Source: Sinorhizobium sp. (GTDB taxonomy: Bacteria; Pseudomonadota; Alphaproteobacteria; Rhizobiales; Rhizobiaceae). Taken from it: a DNA stretch of 59,628 bases. The stretch covers positions 1-59,628 of the forward strand of contig JAPSJG010000002.1 in the NCBI GenBank assembly GCA_031178305.1. Reading direction: 5' to 3'. The notes under the pieces were generated by a model. That model saw only the letters and a program-made list of their open reading frames with translations, searched no databases and was not told the origin of the DNA. Shown one piece after another: positions 33,771-42,796 of this stretch (its first letter is position 1; the number at the start of each line of letters is the position of its first letter). The position numbers and the translations under genes are program-made.

Positions 33771-34730
33771 TTATTGCGCCAAATAGCGGTCGCGCTTTTC
33801 GTCGGAGAGCTTTCCGAGTTCCCGCTCGTAAGCCTCGATGTCTTGGTTCGCGAGGCGATCGAGGTATGCGAACTCTCCGCCATCGCCAGTGTCGCTGATG
33901 TCGGCGGCAGGCACATTCGCAAGCGTCAAAGGGGCCTCTCTCTTCGGGAGCTTGCCCTTGCCGGATTGGTTCTCGGCCTTTGGTTTCGGCTTAGCCGCAT
34001 CGCCGAGCGCTTCACGCAGCTGCCTGTCCAGTATCGCGTGCGCCTTCTGAAGGTGCTTGGGGTTCAGCGGGTCCTTCGATGCCGACTGCAGCTTGCGCAG
34101 TTCGGTGTCGAGCATGGTGTGGAGCACAGTGCCCGGCTTGTACTGTGGGTGCTCGTTGAAGAACGTGGGAACGGTCTCGGTCTTGTAGCGCTCGATGGCG
34201 AGATCGCGCGTGACGGCGGCCGACGTGCGGCGCTCCTTCAGCTCGTCAAGCTCGGACTCGATTGGTTTGAGCTTCGCGCGAAGCTCCTTCGCGTTCAACT
34301 CACCGTCGTCGAACTGTTCGGCCAGCTTGTCACGCTCAGCGTCCAGCGCCTTGATCTTGTCGTTGATGTCTGCGGGCAGGATCCAGGACGCCGGCTTCTC
34401 GTCGTCTTCTTCGTCACCCTGGGCGTCGTCACCGGCATTGTCCCCGCCGGTATCTACGTCGGCCCCGGCGTCGCCAGCGATGTCGCTTCCGGTGTCGTCG
34501 CTTCCGGCGCCCTTGTCTTCCTCGCCGTCGCCATCGCCATCGCCCGCGTCGTCACCCCGGTTGTCGCCGCCGGCATCATCGCCCGCAGCGCCTTTATCGT
34601 CGTCATCGCCCTCGTCGCCGGCGTCACCCGCTGACTCCAGTCCTTCATCAACGACTGTTTCGTCGAGCAGCCCCTCACGTTCTTCTTCGGTCAGTCCGTC
34701 GAGATCTGCTTCATTGAATTTGGGAGGCAT
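33771..34730 (-). CDS. Scaffolding protein
   Basis: The 319-residue protein has the usual layout of a head scaffold: an extremely acidic, Asp/Gly-rich N-terminal third (residues 25-110), then a helical coiled-coil part (INDKIKALDAERDKLAEQF, ELRAKLKPIESELDELKE), a second helical block (HTMLDTELRKLQSASKD) and a short basic/helical end. It follows the portal gene by 18 bases, the standard order in short-tailed phages, and has AAGGAAG before its ATG. It should guide capsid assembly, although the capsid gene lies 30 kb away. Confidence 0.82.
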   Translation of the reverse strand: MPPKFNEADLDGLTEEEREGLLDETVVDEGLESAGDAGDEGDDDDKGAAGDDAGGDNRGDDAGDGDGDGEEDKGAGSDDTGSDIAGDAGADVDTGGDNAGDDAQGDEEDDEKPASWILPADINDKIKALDAERDKLAEQFDDGELNAKELRAKLKPIESELDELKERRTSAAVTRDLAIERYKTETVPTFFNEHPQYKPGTVLHTMLDTELRKLQSASKDPLNPKHLQKAHAILDRQLREALGDAAKPKPKAENQSGKGKLPKREAPLTLANVPAADISDTGDGGEFAYLDRLANQDIEAYERELGKLSDEKRDRYLAQ

Positions 34731-34748
34731 CTTGCTTCCTTTCCTCTG

Positions 34749-36992
34749 TTAGCCAAGTCCAATCGCGCCGGGCTGCTCTTGCGGCGCCGGCGTGGATTGC
34801 TGTTGCTGCTGTGCTTGCTGTGCCGCTGCGGCCTGTTCTGCGGCAGCGCGCATGTTCTGCTCTGTTTCCGTCCGAGAGACGTACCCGGCTTCGTGCAGCA
34901 CCACGTCGGCGATATCGGCGAGGCTCGGGATGGCGATCGCCGCGCCGGCCGCCTCGAGCGCCGACTTTTGCGCCCCGACGTTGATCGATGCAGTCTTGGC
35001 CTCGATCTCCTTCGCCTGTGCAATCGTTTTCGCGGCGTTCGCTTCCTTGGTGGCGATATCGGCAGTGGCTGCGCGCATCGCCATTTGCTGCTGCATCGCC
35101 TCTGCCTGGGCCTTCTGCTGTTCCTCTGGCCCGCCTTCTTCCTGATCCGGGTCCGTCATGCCGGTGACCTTGCGAACCCGCTTCACGAGCTCGTCGCGGT
35201 TCGGGATGTCCATGCTCTCGATGACCAGGTCGAGCATGACGATCGCGATCTGCGGATTGACCGGCGCCAACTTGCCGAGCAGGTCCATCAGCGACTCGAC
35301 CTGCGCCTGGCGGACCGTCGCGCGCCAATCTTCCTCGGAGATGACAAAATCCGCTTTGGTCCGAACGATGTCGTTTTCCGGTAGCCCGTCGTTGACCGTC
35401 ACGAACTCGGGGGTACCCCGCTTGTTCGTGATGCGGAACTTCTTTTCCTCGGACATGAACTGCTCGACGTTTGCGAGCTCCTTCTCACCGCGCACCTGCA
35501 TGGCGAAGCGCAGATTGTCGAAGAGACCAGCCGTCGCGAGCGATCCCTGTTCCTGACGCGCGAGGATCGCCTTGCCTGACACTGCGTTCGTGGTGCGGCC
35601 AAGGTTCTCGTCCGTGACGCCACCAACCTGCTGAAGCATGCTGATGTTGCGCGACATCAGCTCAAGGTGCCATTGACCGAGCTCTCGGTCAGCGTTGATT
35701 TCCAGCGACTTATTAGGCTTCTTGATAATGAGCGAGTCGGGGCGAGCCACTTCCTCAAGCAAGGCGTCGACGTCCTCGACCGCGCCTTCATCCATGATGA
35801 CCTTATTGGTCGAGAGGATGTGCAAGGCCTTGGACGCGCGTTTGTTGATATCGCTCTGGATATCGCGAATGTTCCGGACCATGCCGTACGGCATGCCATC
35901 GCGGCCACGGCGCTTATTCCAGATCGGCGTAAACGGGAATCGGTTGTGTCGGTACGGGGAAGGGGAGAGCCACAGCATGCCAGCCGTGGTGAACAGCGCA
36001 ACGTACATGCGCATCGAGACTTTCTCGATTATCTCGCCGTCGCCTTCCTGCACGGCATCGACGTGGCCGGGGGATTGCGCGTCGAAAATTTCGCCCGCGA
36101 AGGTCCCCCCGGAAATCTTCGACGTCTTCTCAGGAATGCGGAACCAAGCCTCGATCACTCGCACACGCTGGCGCCGGTAACCGTCTATGCGATCATTCGT
36201 GAAGGAGGATGTGTTTGTGCCTTGGCCCGTGTTCTCGATCTCGGGCGTGTCCATCGCCTCATCGCCGTAGGCGTCGATCGACGCGAAATTGTCGGCGTCA
36301 TCGACGCTGCGCTCAAGCAATGCTCTGCGCTTTGGGAACATGGCGAGCGCCACGTCGATATCGAGCCACTTTGAGCGGAAGATATAGCGGGCGTCGGAGA
36401 GGTCTTTCTCGATCGCTGTGCTATCCCACAGCATGTTTCGCCAGTTCTCCCGGCGCGTGAACAGCGGCTCGCCCTCGTCGTCGCCCTGGTACCCATCTTC
36501 GAGCCAGCCGATCCCGACTTTGGCTGCGTCCTCGAAAGCCTCACTGATGCGGAAGGGGGTCCGGTTCACATCGGACAGGTATTTCAGGAGCTCGCTCTTG
36601 CGCTCCGCCGGTTTGGCGTCTTCCTGCCGTCGCGGCAGTATCTTGTAGTCGGTCCGGCTGCGCTTCTCGGTGCCAATCACCCAATCGATGGTGGTTGCCG
36701 TGACGTTGAACACCAACGGTACCTGGCCGCGGTCCTTCAGCGTCTGCGCGTCTTCCTCGCTCCACTGGATGCTGTCGTAGAAATCTTCATCGATCGCCTG
36801 GTCGCGGCGATTTTCGGCCTGCCGGTCAAGCTCTTGGGTGTAGAAGCCGATAAGACGATGGTGCAGTTGCACCATCTTGCCGCTGTCGAGCGCGTTCCCG
36901 CGGATGGGTCGCGACGGGGCCGGAAGGTCCGGAATGGGTGACTGGTAGCGCTTGCGTCGCACGCTACCGTCTGTTGCCGCGAGATCGAACAT
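34749..36992 (-). CDS. Portal protein, P22-like
   Basis: This 747-residue protein matches P22-type portals: an N-terminal DFYDSIQWSEEDAQTLKDRG segment, then PLVFNVTATTIDWVIG and TEKRSRTDYKILPR, followed by ISEAFEDAAKVGIGWLEDGY and the core around RRGRDGMPYGMVRNIRDIQ with NKRASKALHIL. The C-terminal 130 residues are a long Ala/Gln-rich helix that would form the barrel. Twelve copies should form the DNA gate and bind terminase. The ATG follows AGGAATAGG. The gene precedes the scaffold and follows a small unknown gene after terminase. Confidence 0.93.
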   Translation of the reverse strand: MFDLAATDGSVRRKRYQSPIPDLPAPSRPIRGNALDSGKMVQLHHRLIGFYTQELDRQAENRRDQAIDEDFYDSIQWSEEDAQTLKDRGQVPLVFNVTATTIDWVIGTEKRSRTDYKILPRRQEDAKPAERKSELLKYLSDVNRTPFRISEAFEDAAKVGIGWLEDGYQGDDEGEPLFTRRENWRNMLWDSTAIEKDLSDARYIFRSKWLDIDVALAMFPKRRALLERSVDDADNFASIDAYGDEAMDTPEIENTGQGTNTSSFTNDRIDGYRRQRVRVIEAWFRIPEKTSKISGGTFAGEIFDAQSPGHVDAVQEGDGEIIEKVSMRMYVALFTTAGMLWLSPSPYRHNRFPFTPIWNKRRGRDGMPYGMVRNIRDIQSDINKRASKALHILSTNKVIMDEGAVEDVDALLEEVARPDSLIIKKPNKSLEINADRELGQWHLELMSRNISMLQQVGGVTDENLGRTTNAVSGKAILARQEQGSLATAGLFDNLRFAMQVRGEKELANVEQFMSEEKKFRITNKRGTPEFVTVNDGLPENDIVRTKADFVISEEDWRATVRQAQVESLMDLLGKLAPVNPQIAIVMLDLVIESMDIPNRDELVKRVRKVTGMTDPDQEEGGPEEQQKAQAEAMQQQMAMRAATADIATKEANAAKTIAQAKEIEAKTASINVGAQKSALEAAGAAIAIPSLADIADVVLHEAGYVSRTETEQNMRAAAEQAAAAQQAQQQQQSTPAPQEQPGAIGLG

Positions 36993-36993
36993 C

Positions 36994-37419
36994 CTATTCC
37001 TTCAGCACTGCCTCTGTGACCTTGCCCGTGTTCGGGTCGGTCATGGTGATTTCAGCGACCGTTTGAGCGTCGCTGTGGTCGTAGGGTGGAATTGACAGGA
37101 GGTCGCCGAGATGATCCGCGATAAACATCGCGAGCCGGCGGACGGACGGGCCGTCGAAGGCGTTGAAGCCGAGTGCGTGAGCGAATTGGAAAGCTGTCGC
37201 GGCGGCTTGCGCAGGGTCTCCGACGTCCTCTGACCAAATCCAAGCGCGATCCATCGTGACCACGCAAGGCGTCAGCCTGTCGTCATATTCCCTGTCCGCC
37301 GGAATAAGAACCATACACGGACGAAAGCGATCTTCGATCCGTATCCAGGTGCCAATAGCGGTAACTCCGCTTCTGCGAAAAGTCCATACGCGCTTCGTGA
37401 GGTCCAGTGCTGGCGTCAT
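36994..37419 (-). CDS. Unknown protein between terminase and portal
   Basis: The 141-residue protein starts with a beta-type part (RSGVTAIGTWIRIEDRFRPCMVLIP), then VVTMDRAWIWSEDVGDP and a helical stretch ending in VRRLAMFIADHLGDLL. The ATG at 37419 is chosen because GGAG lies six bases before it; an ATG twelve bases earlier has no such site. It ends one base before the portal start. A conserved place between terminase and portal suggests a head-assembly role; family not recognised. Confidence 0.6.
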   Translation of the reverse strand: MTPALDLTKRVWTFRRSGVTAIGTWIRIEDRFRPCMVLIPADREYDDRLTPCVVTMDRAWIWSEDVGDPAQAAATAFQFAHALGFNAFDGPSVRRLAMFIADHLGDLLSIPPYDHSDAQTVAEITMTDPNTGKVTEAVLKE

Positions 37420-37440
37420 CAAATTCTCCATGTTTCGGGG

Positions 37441-38985
37441 TTAAGCGGCCATGCCGGATCGGTTGCGACGCACCGGGCGCGCCGCCATTCCGCCGACGGA
37501 GACGAGGCGGCGGACTTCGTCGCGATACTGCGCCTTCTGGCGAATCGCATCGGCGGCGTGCTGGTGTCCGTTCTTGTGCGGCTTGTCGGACCACACGCCC
37601 ATGTTGTCGTTCCAGCTTTTGCGGTAGTTATCGAGGTGCAGGATGCCCTGGGCGCACTTCTCTTCGTCGAAGACGTAATTGCCGAAATCCTCTTTCAGCG
37701 CCGGAATGCCGATCGCCATCAGGTCCAGCGTGCGCGGCACGATGTGGATGTTCTTGAGCCCCAGCCCTTCCAGCATCTCTCTCGGCGTCTCGATCACGAG
37801 GGCGCCGGGCTTGCGGGTGTCCCCGTCGTGCGGGAGAAAGTGGTGGCCGAAGACGTATCCGCGTCGCTGGAACTCCGCCATGATGAAGGAGTACGGCTCG
37901 CTGCTGCACTCGAAATAGTCGATGAAGTGATCGACGAGGCCAACCGCCTGATGAAACCAGATGGCAATGTCGTCATCGACACCGAGATCCCAAAACGTGT
38001 TGACCGGTATTTCCGGGCGGTAGGGCACGCGCGTGATGCGGTTCTGCGACCGCGCGATAGACATCTGCTTGGCGAGGATGACGCCTTCGACGGAGACCTT
38101 GAACGCTTCGCGGACGGTGGAAGGATATTCCTGCCACATCTTCTCGTCTTCGTCGGCAAAGTCGCTTTTGCGGGTGGAGACGTACCATGCGCGCTTTGCC
38201 TCCGATATCGGTCGCCCGATCTCGCGCTCGAGCTCGTCGAAATACTTGTTATCCTTCGGCTCGATGATGACCCCTTCCGGGTCCATCTCGTATTCGTCGG
38301 CATCCCACCAGCTTGCGAAGTGCAGGCGATACTGCAGGCGGTTGAGCCTCTTGCGGGATTCGGCGAGCGCCAGCGCCTCCATCACCATCGTGTAGTAGGC
38401 GCCATCGCGGCCCTTGGCCGTCGATTCGATGAAGATCATGCCCTGCGCCGCCGCGGCTAGCGCGCCGGTGACGATCTTTTCCGCCTTGATCGGACTTTCG
38501 AAGCAGATGATGCCGAACTCGGAAATGTGCAGCCAGTTCAGCGTGTCGCCGCGTGCGGAGGTCGAAACCTGAATCGACGAGCCGTTCGCGAATATCTTCT
38601 CCTGCACGTTGTCCGTGACGATCGGCACCATCTTGCGCAGCCACGGCGGCAGGTGCTGATAGGCGAACTCGATCTTGTTGCGCATGATCTTCGACGCGGT
38701 GAACTGGTCCTGCGCGATGATCGCGGCCTTCTGGTTCTCGTTGAAGAGACATGCGTCGAGGATGATGATCTGGATCAGCGTGGAGAACCCGCGCTGGCGA
38801 GCCTTCGGAACGATGTTCCGGTGCCACATGCGGCGCAGCAACTTCCGCTGCGGCTCGTTGGGCGTGAAAAGGACCGTGTCGCCGTTCTTGTCGAGGATGT
38901 AATACAGGTTCTCGATGCGCCACATCGGATCGGCGCATTTTGCCTTCAGCTGCTCGGCCGTCATCCCGGCCAGATGCTCATACAT
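37441..38985 (-). CDS. Terminase large subunit
   Basis: The 514-residue packaging motor shows an adenine-binding segment (TPNEPQRKLLRRMWHRN), then the deviant Walker A KARQRGFSTL (near residue 65), the Walker B-type strand GMIFIESTA with the catalytic Glu (near 185) and a coupling region. The nuclease half starts near VNTFWDLGVDDDIAIW (first acidic residue) and ends with HAADAIR (last acidic residue). It overlaps the small-subunit stop by one base (TGATG). It should cut concatemers and drive DNA into the head through the portal. Confidence 0.92.
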   Translation of the reverse strand: MYEHLAGMTAEQLKAKCADPMWRIENLYYILDKNGDTVLFTPNEPQRKLLRRMWHRNIVPKARQRGFSTLIQIIILDACLFNENQKAAIIAQDQFTASKIMRNKIEFAYQHLPPWLRKMVPIVTDNVQEKIFANGSSIQVSTSARGDTLNWLHISEFGIICFESPIKAEKIVTGALAAAAQGMIFIESTAKGRDGAYYTMVMEALALAESRKRLNRLQYRLHFASWWDADEYEMDPEGVIIEPKDNKYFDELEREIGRPISEAKRAWYVSTRKSDFADEDEKMWQEYPSTVREAFKVSVEGVILAKQMSIARSQNRITRVPYRPEIPVNTFWDLGVDDDIAIWFHQAVGLVDHFIDYFECSSEPYSFIMAEFQRRGYVFGHHFLPHDGDTRKPGALVIETPREMLEGLGLKNIHIVPRTLDLMAIGIPALKEDFGNYVFDEEKCAQGILHLDNYRKSWNDNMGVWSDKPHKNGHQHAADAIRQKAQYRDEVRRLVSVGGMAARPVRRNRSGMAA

Positions 38986-39905
38986 CAGCCGTCTTCCTGA
39001 TCGTCGGCGACTGGCAATGTGCCGCCGCTTAACCCGATAACGCCCGCCTCCGGGTCGTCCTCGACGGGCGTGAACGTGTTCTTCTGCTTCTTTGACAAGT
39101 CGCGCAGCCAGCCGCCGAGGGCGCCTTCCTCGTCGACATCATGCTTGATGTGTCGCACGTCGCGCCATGTGCCCGGTCTGCGGTTCTGCAGCCACCACAT
39201 CGCGGCTTTGGTGTCCGGCGGCACGTGCTCGATCGTCTCGATGCGCTGCGCCTCGCCCTCGATGACGACGATCTTCTCCGAATCGAACGAGTAGCCGGTC
39301 GCTCGCTTGTAGAGGCTGTCCTCGACCTTCTTGTCGGCCTCGTCCTTGCCGATCTCCAGCGCCTCGCGGAACTCGGGATATTCCAGCTTCCAGCGGTGGA
39401 TCGTGCGAATGCTCACCTCGAACGCCTGGGCGATCTCCAAGTCCGTAGCGCCTAGCGATGCGAGCGTCTGCGCGATCGCGATGTTGCGCTCGTCCCATGA
39501 GGTCGGGCGGCCGCCGTAGTTTCGCGGATCGGGGCGGAATGCGGCGCCGAACTCCGGATGTTCCTCCTTCCACCATTCCAACGTCTCGACATCGATACCG
39601 AACGATCCCGCGATGTCCTTGTCGCTCACCTTCGACAGGAACATCAGCCGGGCGATGCTGACAAACCGCTTCTGGAACTTCACGGCCTCGGGCTCGGGCA
39701 CCTCGACGTGAACCTTGATCCGCGTCTTCCGTGGCTTCACCGACCCTTTGCTGGCTGCCTTCCTTGCCTTGGCAGGGGCGGGCGTCTTCGCCGCAGGCTT
39801 CCCACCCTTGGCGCCGGATTTCGCCTTTAGGGGTGACAAAACCTCATCGCTCTTCGCCGGCTTGCGCTTGCCTGCAGGCTTCGTCGGTTCCTTCCTCGGT
39901 GCCAT
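38985..39905 (-). CDS. Terminase small subunit, DNA-binding
   Basis: This 306-residue protein has a Lys/Pro/Ala-rich N-terminal tail (residues 1-65) reminiscent of histone H1. Two helix-turn-helix units follow (KDIAGSFGIDVETLEWWKEEHPEF and DLEIAQAFEVSIRTIHRWKLEYPEF), separated by NYGGRPTSWDE. The DSLYKRATGYSFDSEKI and PDTKAAMWWLQNRRPGTWRDV segments are seen in terminase small subunits of this type. It lies just before the large subunit. The double HTH and the basic tail suggest it recognises the packaging site. Confidence 0.82.
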   Translation of the reverse strand: MAPRKEPTKPAGKRKPAKSDEVLSPLKAKSGAKGGKPAAKTPAPAKARKAASKGSVKPRKTRIKVHVEVPEPEAVKFQKRFVSIARLMFLSKVSDKDIAGSFGIDVETLEWWKEEHPEFGAAFRPDPRNYGGRPTSWDERNIAIAQTLASLGATDLEIAQAFEVSIRTIHRWKLEYPEFREALEIGKDEADKKVEDSLYKRATGYSFDSEKIVVIEGEAQRIETIEHVPPDTKAAMWWLQNRRPGTWRDVRHIKHDVDEEGALGGWLRDLSKKQKNTFTPVEDDPEAGVIGLSGGTLPVADDQEDG

Positions 39906-40540
39906 CAGTGCCTCCGTCTCCGGGCGGCAAGCAGGGCATCAAGCTCGGCACGTCCCGAGCCTCGGCGACCCAGCGCCGCAGCTAGTCTGGGGTGGTTTTC
40001 TTGTTCGGGGGCCGCGTTCAACCACGGCTGTGGGGCAGGCGGATCATCGGCAAGGTTGCCTGCCTCGCCCTCATCACCATGCAGGAACCTATCCGTATCT
40101 TTATCTATATATGGTTCTGGTACTGGTATTGATGATCGATGGTTGATCGAACGATGCGCGCGGTTATTGAAATCACTAACGAATTTTGACTTTTCGGCTC
40201 GTTTTTCTTCGCGTTTCGCGACGCTTTCAGACGCCTTTCGCGAGATTTTCAGCGAGTTTTCTATCTCCGCCTCGCAGCGGTGATTGCTGATCTGACCCTG
40301 CGGATTGATGAAAATCTTCCGCAGCTCGATCAACTCAGAGATGAGCGCGCGCGCCTTCCTGATCGAGCAGTTCAGCTCGCCGGCAAGCCAGCGCTCGTTA
40401 TTGTCGATCGGACCACCGGCGTCATAGATCAGGTCGAGGATGGTCGTGTACGCGCCTCGCTGTTCGAGCGTGAGGCGGCGATATCCCTGCAGCGCGTCGC
40501 CGTGGTAGCGCCTGTGATAGGGCATGGTGCGTCGGCTCAT
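39905..40540 (-). CDS. DUF1376 replication-type protein
   Basis: The 211-residue protein begins with the DUF1376 domain: YHRRYHGDALQGYRRLTLEQRGAY, then LDLIYDAGGPIDNNERWLAGELNCSIRKARALISELIELRKIF, a winged-helix like replication initiator or organiser proteins of phages. The rest is charged and disordered, with a basic end. The ATG at 40540 overlaps the upstream stop as ATGA. It links the replication genes to the terminase genes in one run and may act in origin recognition. Origin sequences are not evident. Confidence 0.75.
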   Translation of the reverse strand: MSRRTMPYHRRYHGDALQGYRRLTLEQRGAYTTILDLIYDAGGPIDNNERWLAGELNCSIRKARALISELIELRKIFINPQGQISNHRCEAEIENSLKISRKASESVAKREEKRAEKSKFVSDFNNRAHRSINHRSSIPVPEPYIDKDTDRFLHGDEGEAGNLADDPPAPQPWLNAAPEQENHPRLAAALGRRGSGRAELDALLAARRRRH

Positions 40541-41268
40541 GAAGTCCCTCCTGGGAGCAACGAAGGCTGTGCCGTGGCCGCGCTGTGAGGCGCAGCACTG
40601 GTATCGGGGTAGATGGGTGGATCGGCTTCGGCGAAAGATCGCATGCGGAGCTGCCTGCAGACCGCGTGCGCGATCTCCCGACCAGTCATGAGCCAGACCA
40701 TGTCGCGGATCATGTCCGGACGTGTGCTGCGCTGTGTCGCCGGTATGCGGTGCCGCCAGCACTCCGCTCGCAACTCGTCTGCCCAAAGCATATCTAGCAA
40801 GGCCGACGCCTGCGGTTGGGTTCTCAGATCGCGATGACGATCGAAGTGCCAGATGTATCGCCCGAACCGCGGCGGTTGATCCGCAGGGTTGGGGAAACGC
40901 CAGACGTGATCGCGCGTGCCCCACTTGCCGAAGAATAGCGGGTGGTTCAGGTCGATGTAGGGCTCAACATCATCCCGCCAGTGCGGATCACGGTACTCGG
41001 CGAAATGCTTCTCGTGCGCGGCCACGATGACGTGGTGGCAGCAACGGTTGAAAGCGGGCCATTGCTCGTCAAGGCGCTTGAGCACGTCCTTGCGAGACTT
41101 GATCTCGACGCCAACGATCCCGGCTGTATCGACCGCGGCCACATCGATGCGGTTCGTGCCTTGCCCGGCGACGTTGAGCTCGTGCACGATGCGCGCGGAC
41201 GGCATCAGCTCGCGCAGCCGGGAAACGACGGCGTCCCTGATGTCTTGTTCGTCGGAGCTGCGCGTCAT
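40537..41268 (-). CDS. MmcB-like PD-(D/E)xK nuclease
   Basis: This 243-residue protein has a nuclease core in residues 1-110: DIRDAVVSRLREL, then VHELNVAGQGTNRIDVAAVDTAGIVGVEIKSRKDVL. The E...D...E-x-K spacing (Glu of HELN, Asp of RIDV, EIK) is the PD-(D/E)xK signature and resembles the MmcB DNA-repair proteins of alphaproteobacteria. A second half of about 120 residues has no domain I can name. It is coupled at both ends to its neighbours (ATGA), in a recombination/replication cluster with RusA and Dam. Confidence 0.68.
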   Translation of the reverse strand: MTRSSDEQDIRDAVVSRLRELMPSARIVHELNVAGQGTNRIDVAAVDTAGIVGVEIKSRKDVLKRLDEQWPAFNRCCHHVIVAAHEKHFAEYRDPHWRDDVEPYIDLNHPLFFGKWGTRDHVWRFPNPADQPPRFGRYIWHFDRHRDLRTQPQASALLDMLWADELRAECWRHRIPATQRSTRPDMIRDMVWLMTGREIAHAVCRQLRMRSFAEADPPIYPDTSAAPHSAATAQPSLLPGGTS

Positions 41269-41873
41269 GCGGCAACTCCTTCCAGGCATTCGCGAATTTC
41301 TGCGATGCACTCTTGCCCGAGACCTGGCTGCCAGCGGATGGTGGCGCATTCGCACAGATTGTCGTTCTTGATGACTTTGTAGTGCTGCAGGCAGTCGAGC
41401 ACCGGCTTGATCCGGTTATCGACGTCCATCAGTCCATGCGGGCGCTCCAGCGCGATGACGATATCGAAAGGCCTTGAGACCGGCACCGACGGAGGCTTGA
41501 AGAACCAGCCGGCGTCGGTGCGCCATTTCTTGTAAATCTTCGACAACCGGCGGTTCTCGCCCCATCCGGTATAGAGGTCCCATATGGACGGAGGCATGGG
41601 CAGTCGGAACCGCAGCCACGGGCGATCGTCGCGCTCGGTCACCTGCAGCCCGGCAGCGGCCAAGAACTCCTGCCACGCGTCGGTGACGGCGGCGCGGGCA
41701 CGATCCTCCCCGACGGCCGTGCCCCGCGCCGGAAAGCCCCTCTGTGAAATCCAACTGCACCATTGCCACGGATCGCCCGGCTTCACCGGCGGCGCCACGT
41801 AGCCGACGCGCACGGCGCCTACGGAGGCGACGCGCCAATCGGCGAGATAGGAGGGTTGGCTCCACGCGATCAC
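41265..41873 (-). CDS. RusA-type Holliday junction resolvase with N-terminal extension
   Basis: Residues 90-200 match RusA: RFRLPMPPSIWDLYTGW, a KIYKKWRTDAGW helix, then DIVIALERPHGLMDVDNRIKPVLDCL and VIKNDNLCECATIRW, keeping the D.DN..K..LD.L and the later Asp metal ligands. Residues 1-85 are extra compared with the usual 120-residue RusA and contain GDPWQWCSWISQRGFPA, perhaps a separate DNA-binding part. RusA dimers cut four-way junctions and resolve phage replication intermediates before packaging. It overlaps both neighbours by four bases. Confidence 0.82.
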   Translation of the reverse strand: MIAWSQPSYLADWRVASVGAVRVGYVAPPVKPGDPWQWCSWISQRGFPARGTAVGEDRARAAVTDAWQEFLAAAGLQVTERDDRPWLRFRLPMPPSIWDLYTGWGENRRLSKIYKKWRTDAGWFFKPPSVPVSRPFDIVIALERPHGLMDVDNRIKPVLDCLQHYKVIKNDNLCECATIRWQPGLGQECIAEIRECLEGVAA

Positions 41874-42793
41874 TCTACCGCCTCCCTCGCGAATAGGGGC
41901 GTGTCGTCGCCGGCGTTCCGAGATGACGTCTGCGACAGGAGTGCCTCGGCTGCTGCCGGGTTCAGCCAGAGGACTTCCGTTCGTTCTCGGGCGCCATCAG
42001 CAAAGGTCTGCTTTTCGGTCCGGTACCAATCGGAAAGCATCTCGCCATAAAGAGGCGCGTCGTATCCCGAGAGGACGACCATGCCGGAGACGTTGCGCAG
42101 GAAGTCGAGCAGCTCGGCATGATCGCTGTTGGTGAGCTCGTGCCGATACATGCGGTCGCGCAGTCCGTATTTGCTTCCCTGTGCTCGCGTCTCATGCATG
42201 TAAGGCGGATCGACGTAGTGCAGTGTGCGCTCGGCGTCGTGTTGTGCCATTACTTCAATGGCGGGCCTGTTCTCGACGACCACGCCTTGCAACCGGTTGA
42301 TCAGCGCTAACATCGCGCTCGGATAGTTCGCCCAGTCGGTCGCCGGCGTGGTGCCACTCCTACTGGAGGTCGCGCGAAATCCGGTCGATCGATGTCCTGT
42401 GGCCTGACTAGCGTGCGCATTGGAGCCGAAGCCCATGAACGACCTGATGACGAGGCGCCGGGAGCGCTCGATCACATCGTCGGTGGGCTCATAGGCGGCC
42501 TTGAACTCGGTCCGGGCAAACGGCGTCAGCTTGAGCATCTCGTGAAGTCGGCTCGCCAGTTGCGGATCCCGCATGACGCGGAAGAGGTCAACAACCTCGT
42601 CGTCGAGATCATTGTACACTTCGGCATAGACGCGCTGCTTGCGGATCAGAACGCTCGCGGCACCGCCGAACGGCTCGACATAAACACGATGGGCCGGGAA
42701 ATGGCTGATAATCCACGGCGCAAGTCTCCACTTGCCACCATGCCATCGGAGAGCGGGGCGCGTCGGAACCCTCGCGAGATTGGCGGGGAGCAT
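41870..42793 (-). CDS. DNA adenine methyltransferase, D12 class (Dam-like)
   Basis: The 307-residue enzyme has the D12 order: ALRWHGGKWRLAPWII (AdoMet motif X), EPFGGAASVLIRK (motif I), EVYNDLDDEVVDLFRV and HYVDPPYMHET (motif IV, DPPY), then VVLSGYDAPLYGEM. It should transfer a methyl group to adenine N6, perhaps at GATC-type sites. A short C-terminal extension (ALLSQTSSRNAGDDTPLFAREAVE) is not part of the fold. Near RusA and the GapR-like gene it may protect DNA or mark replication. It is one of four methylase-like genes in the prophage. Confidence 0.9.
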   Translation of the reverse strand: MLPANLARVPTRPALRWHGGKWRLAPWIISHFPAHRVYVEPFGGAASVLIRKQRVYAEVYNDLDDEVVDLFRVMRDPQLASRLHEMLKLTPFARTEFKAAYEPTDDVIERSRRLVIRSFMGFGSNAHASQATGHRSTGFRATSSRSGTTPATDWANYPSAMLALINRLQGVVVENRPAIEVMAQHDAERTLHYVDPPYMHETRAQGSKYGLRDRMYRHELTNSDHAELLDFLRNVSGMVVLSGYDAPLYGEMLSDWYRTEKQTFADGARERTEVLWLNPAAAEALLSQTSSRNAGDDTPLFAREAVE

Positions 42794-42796
42794 GCG

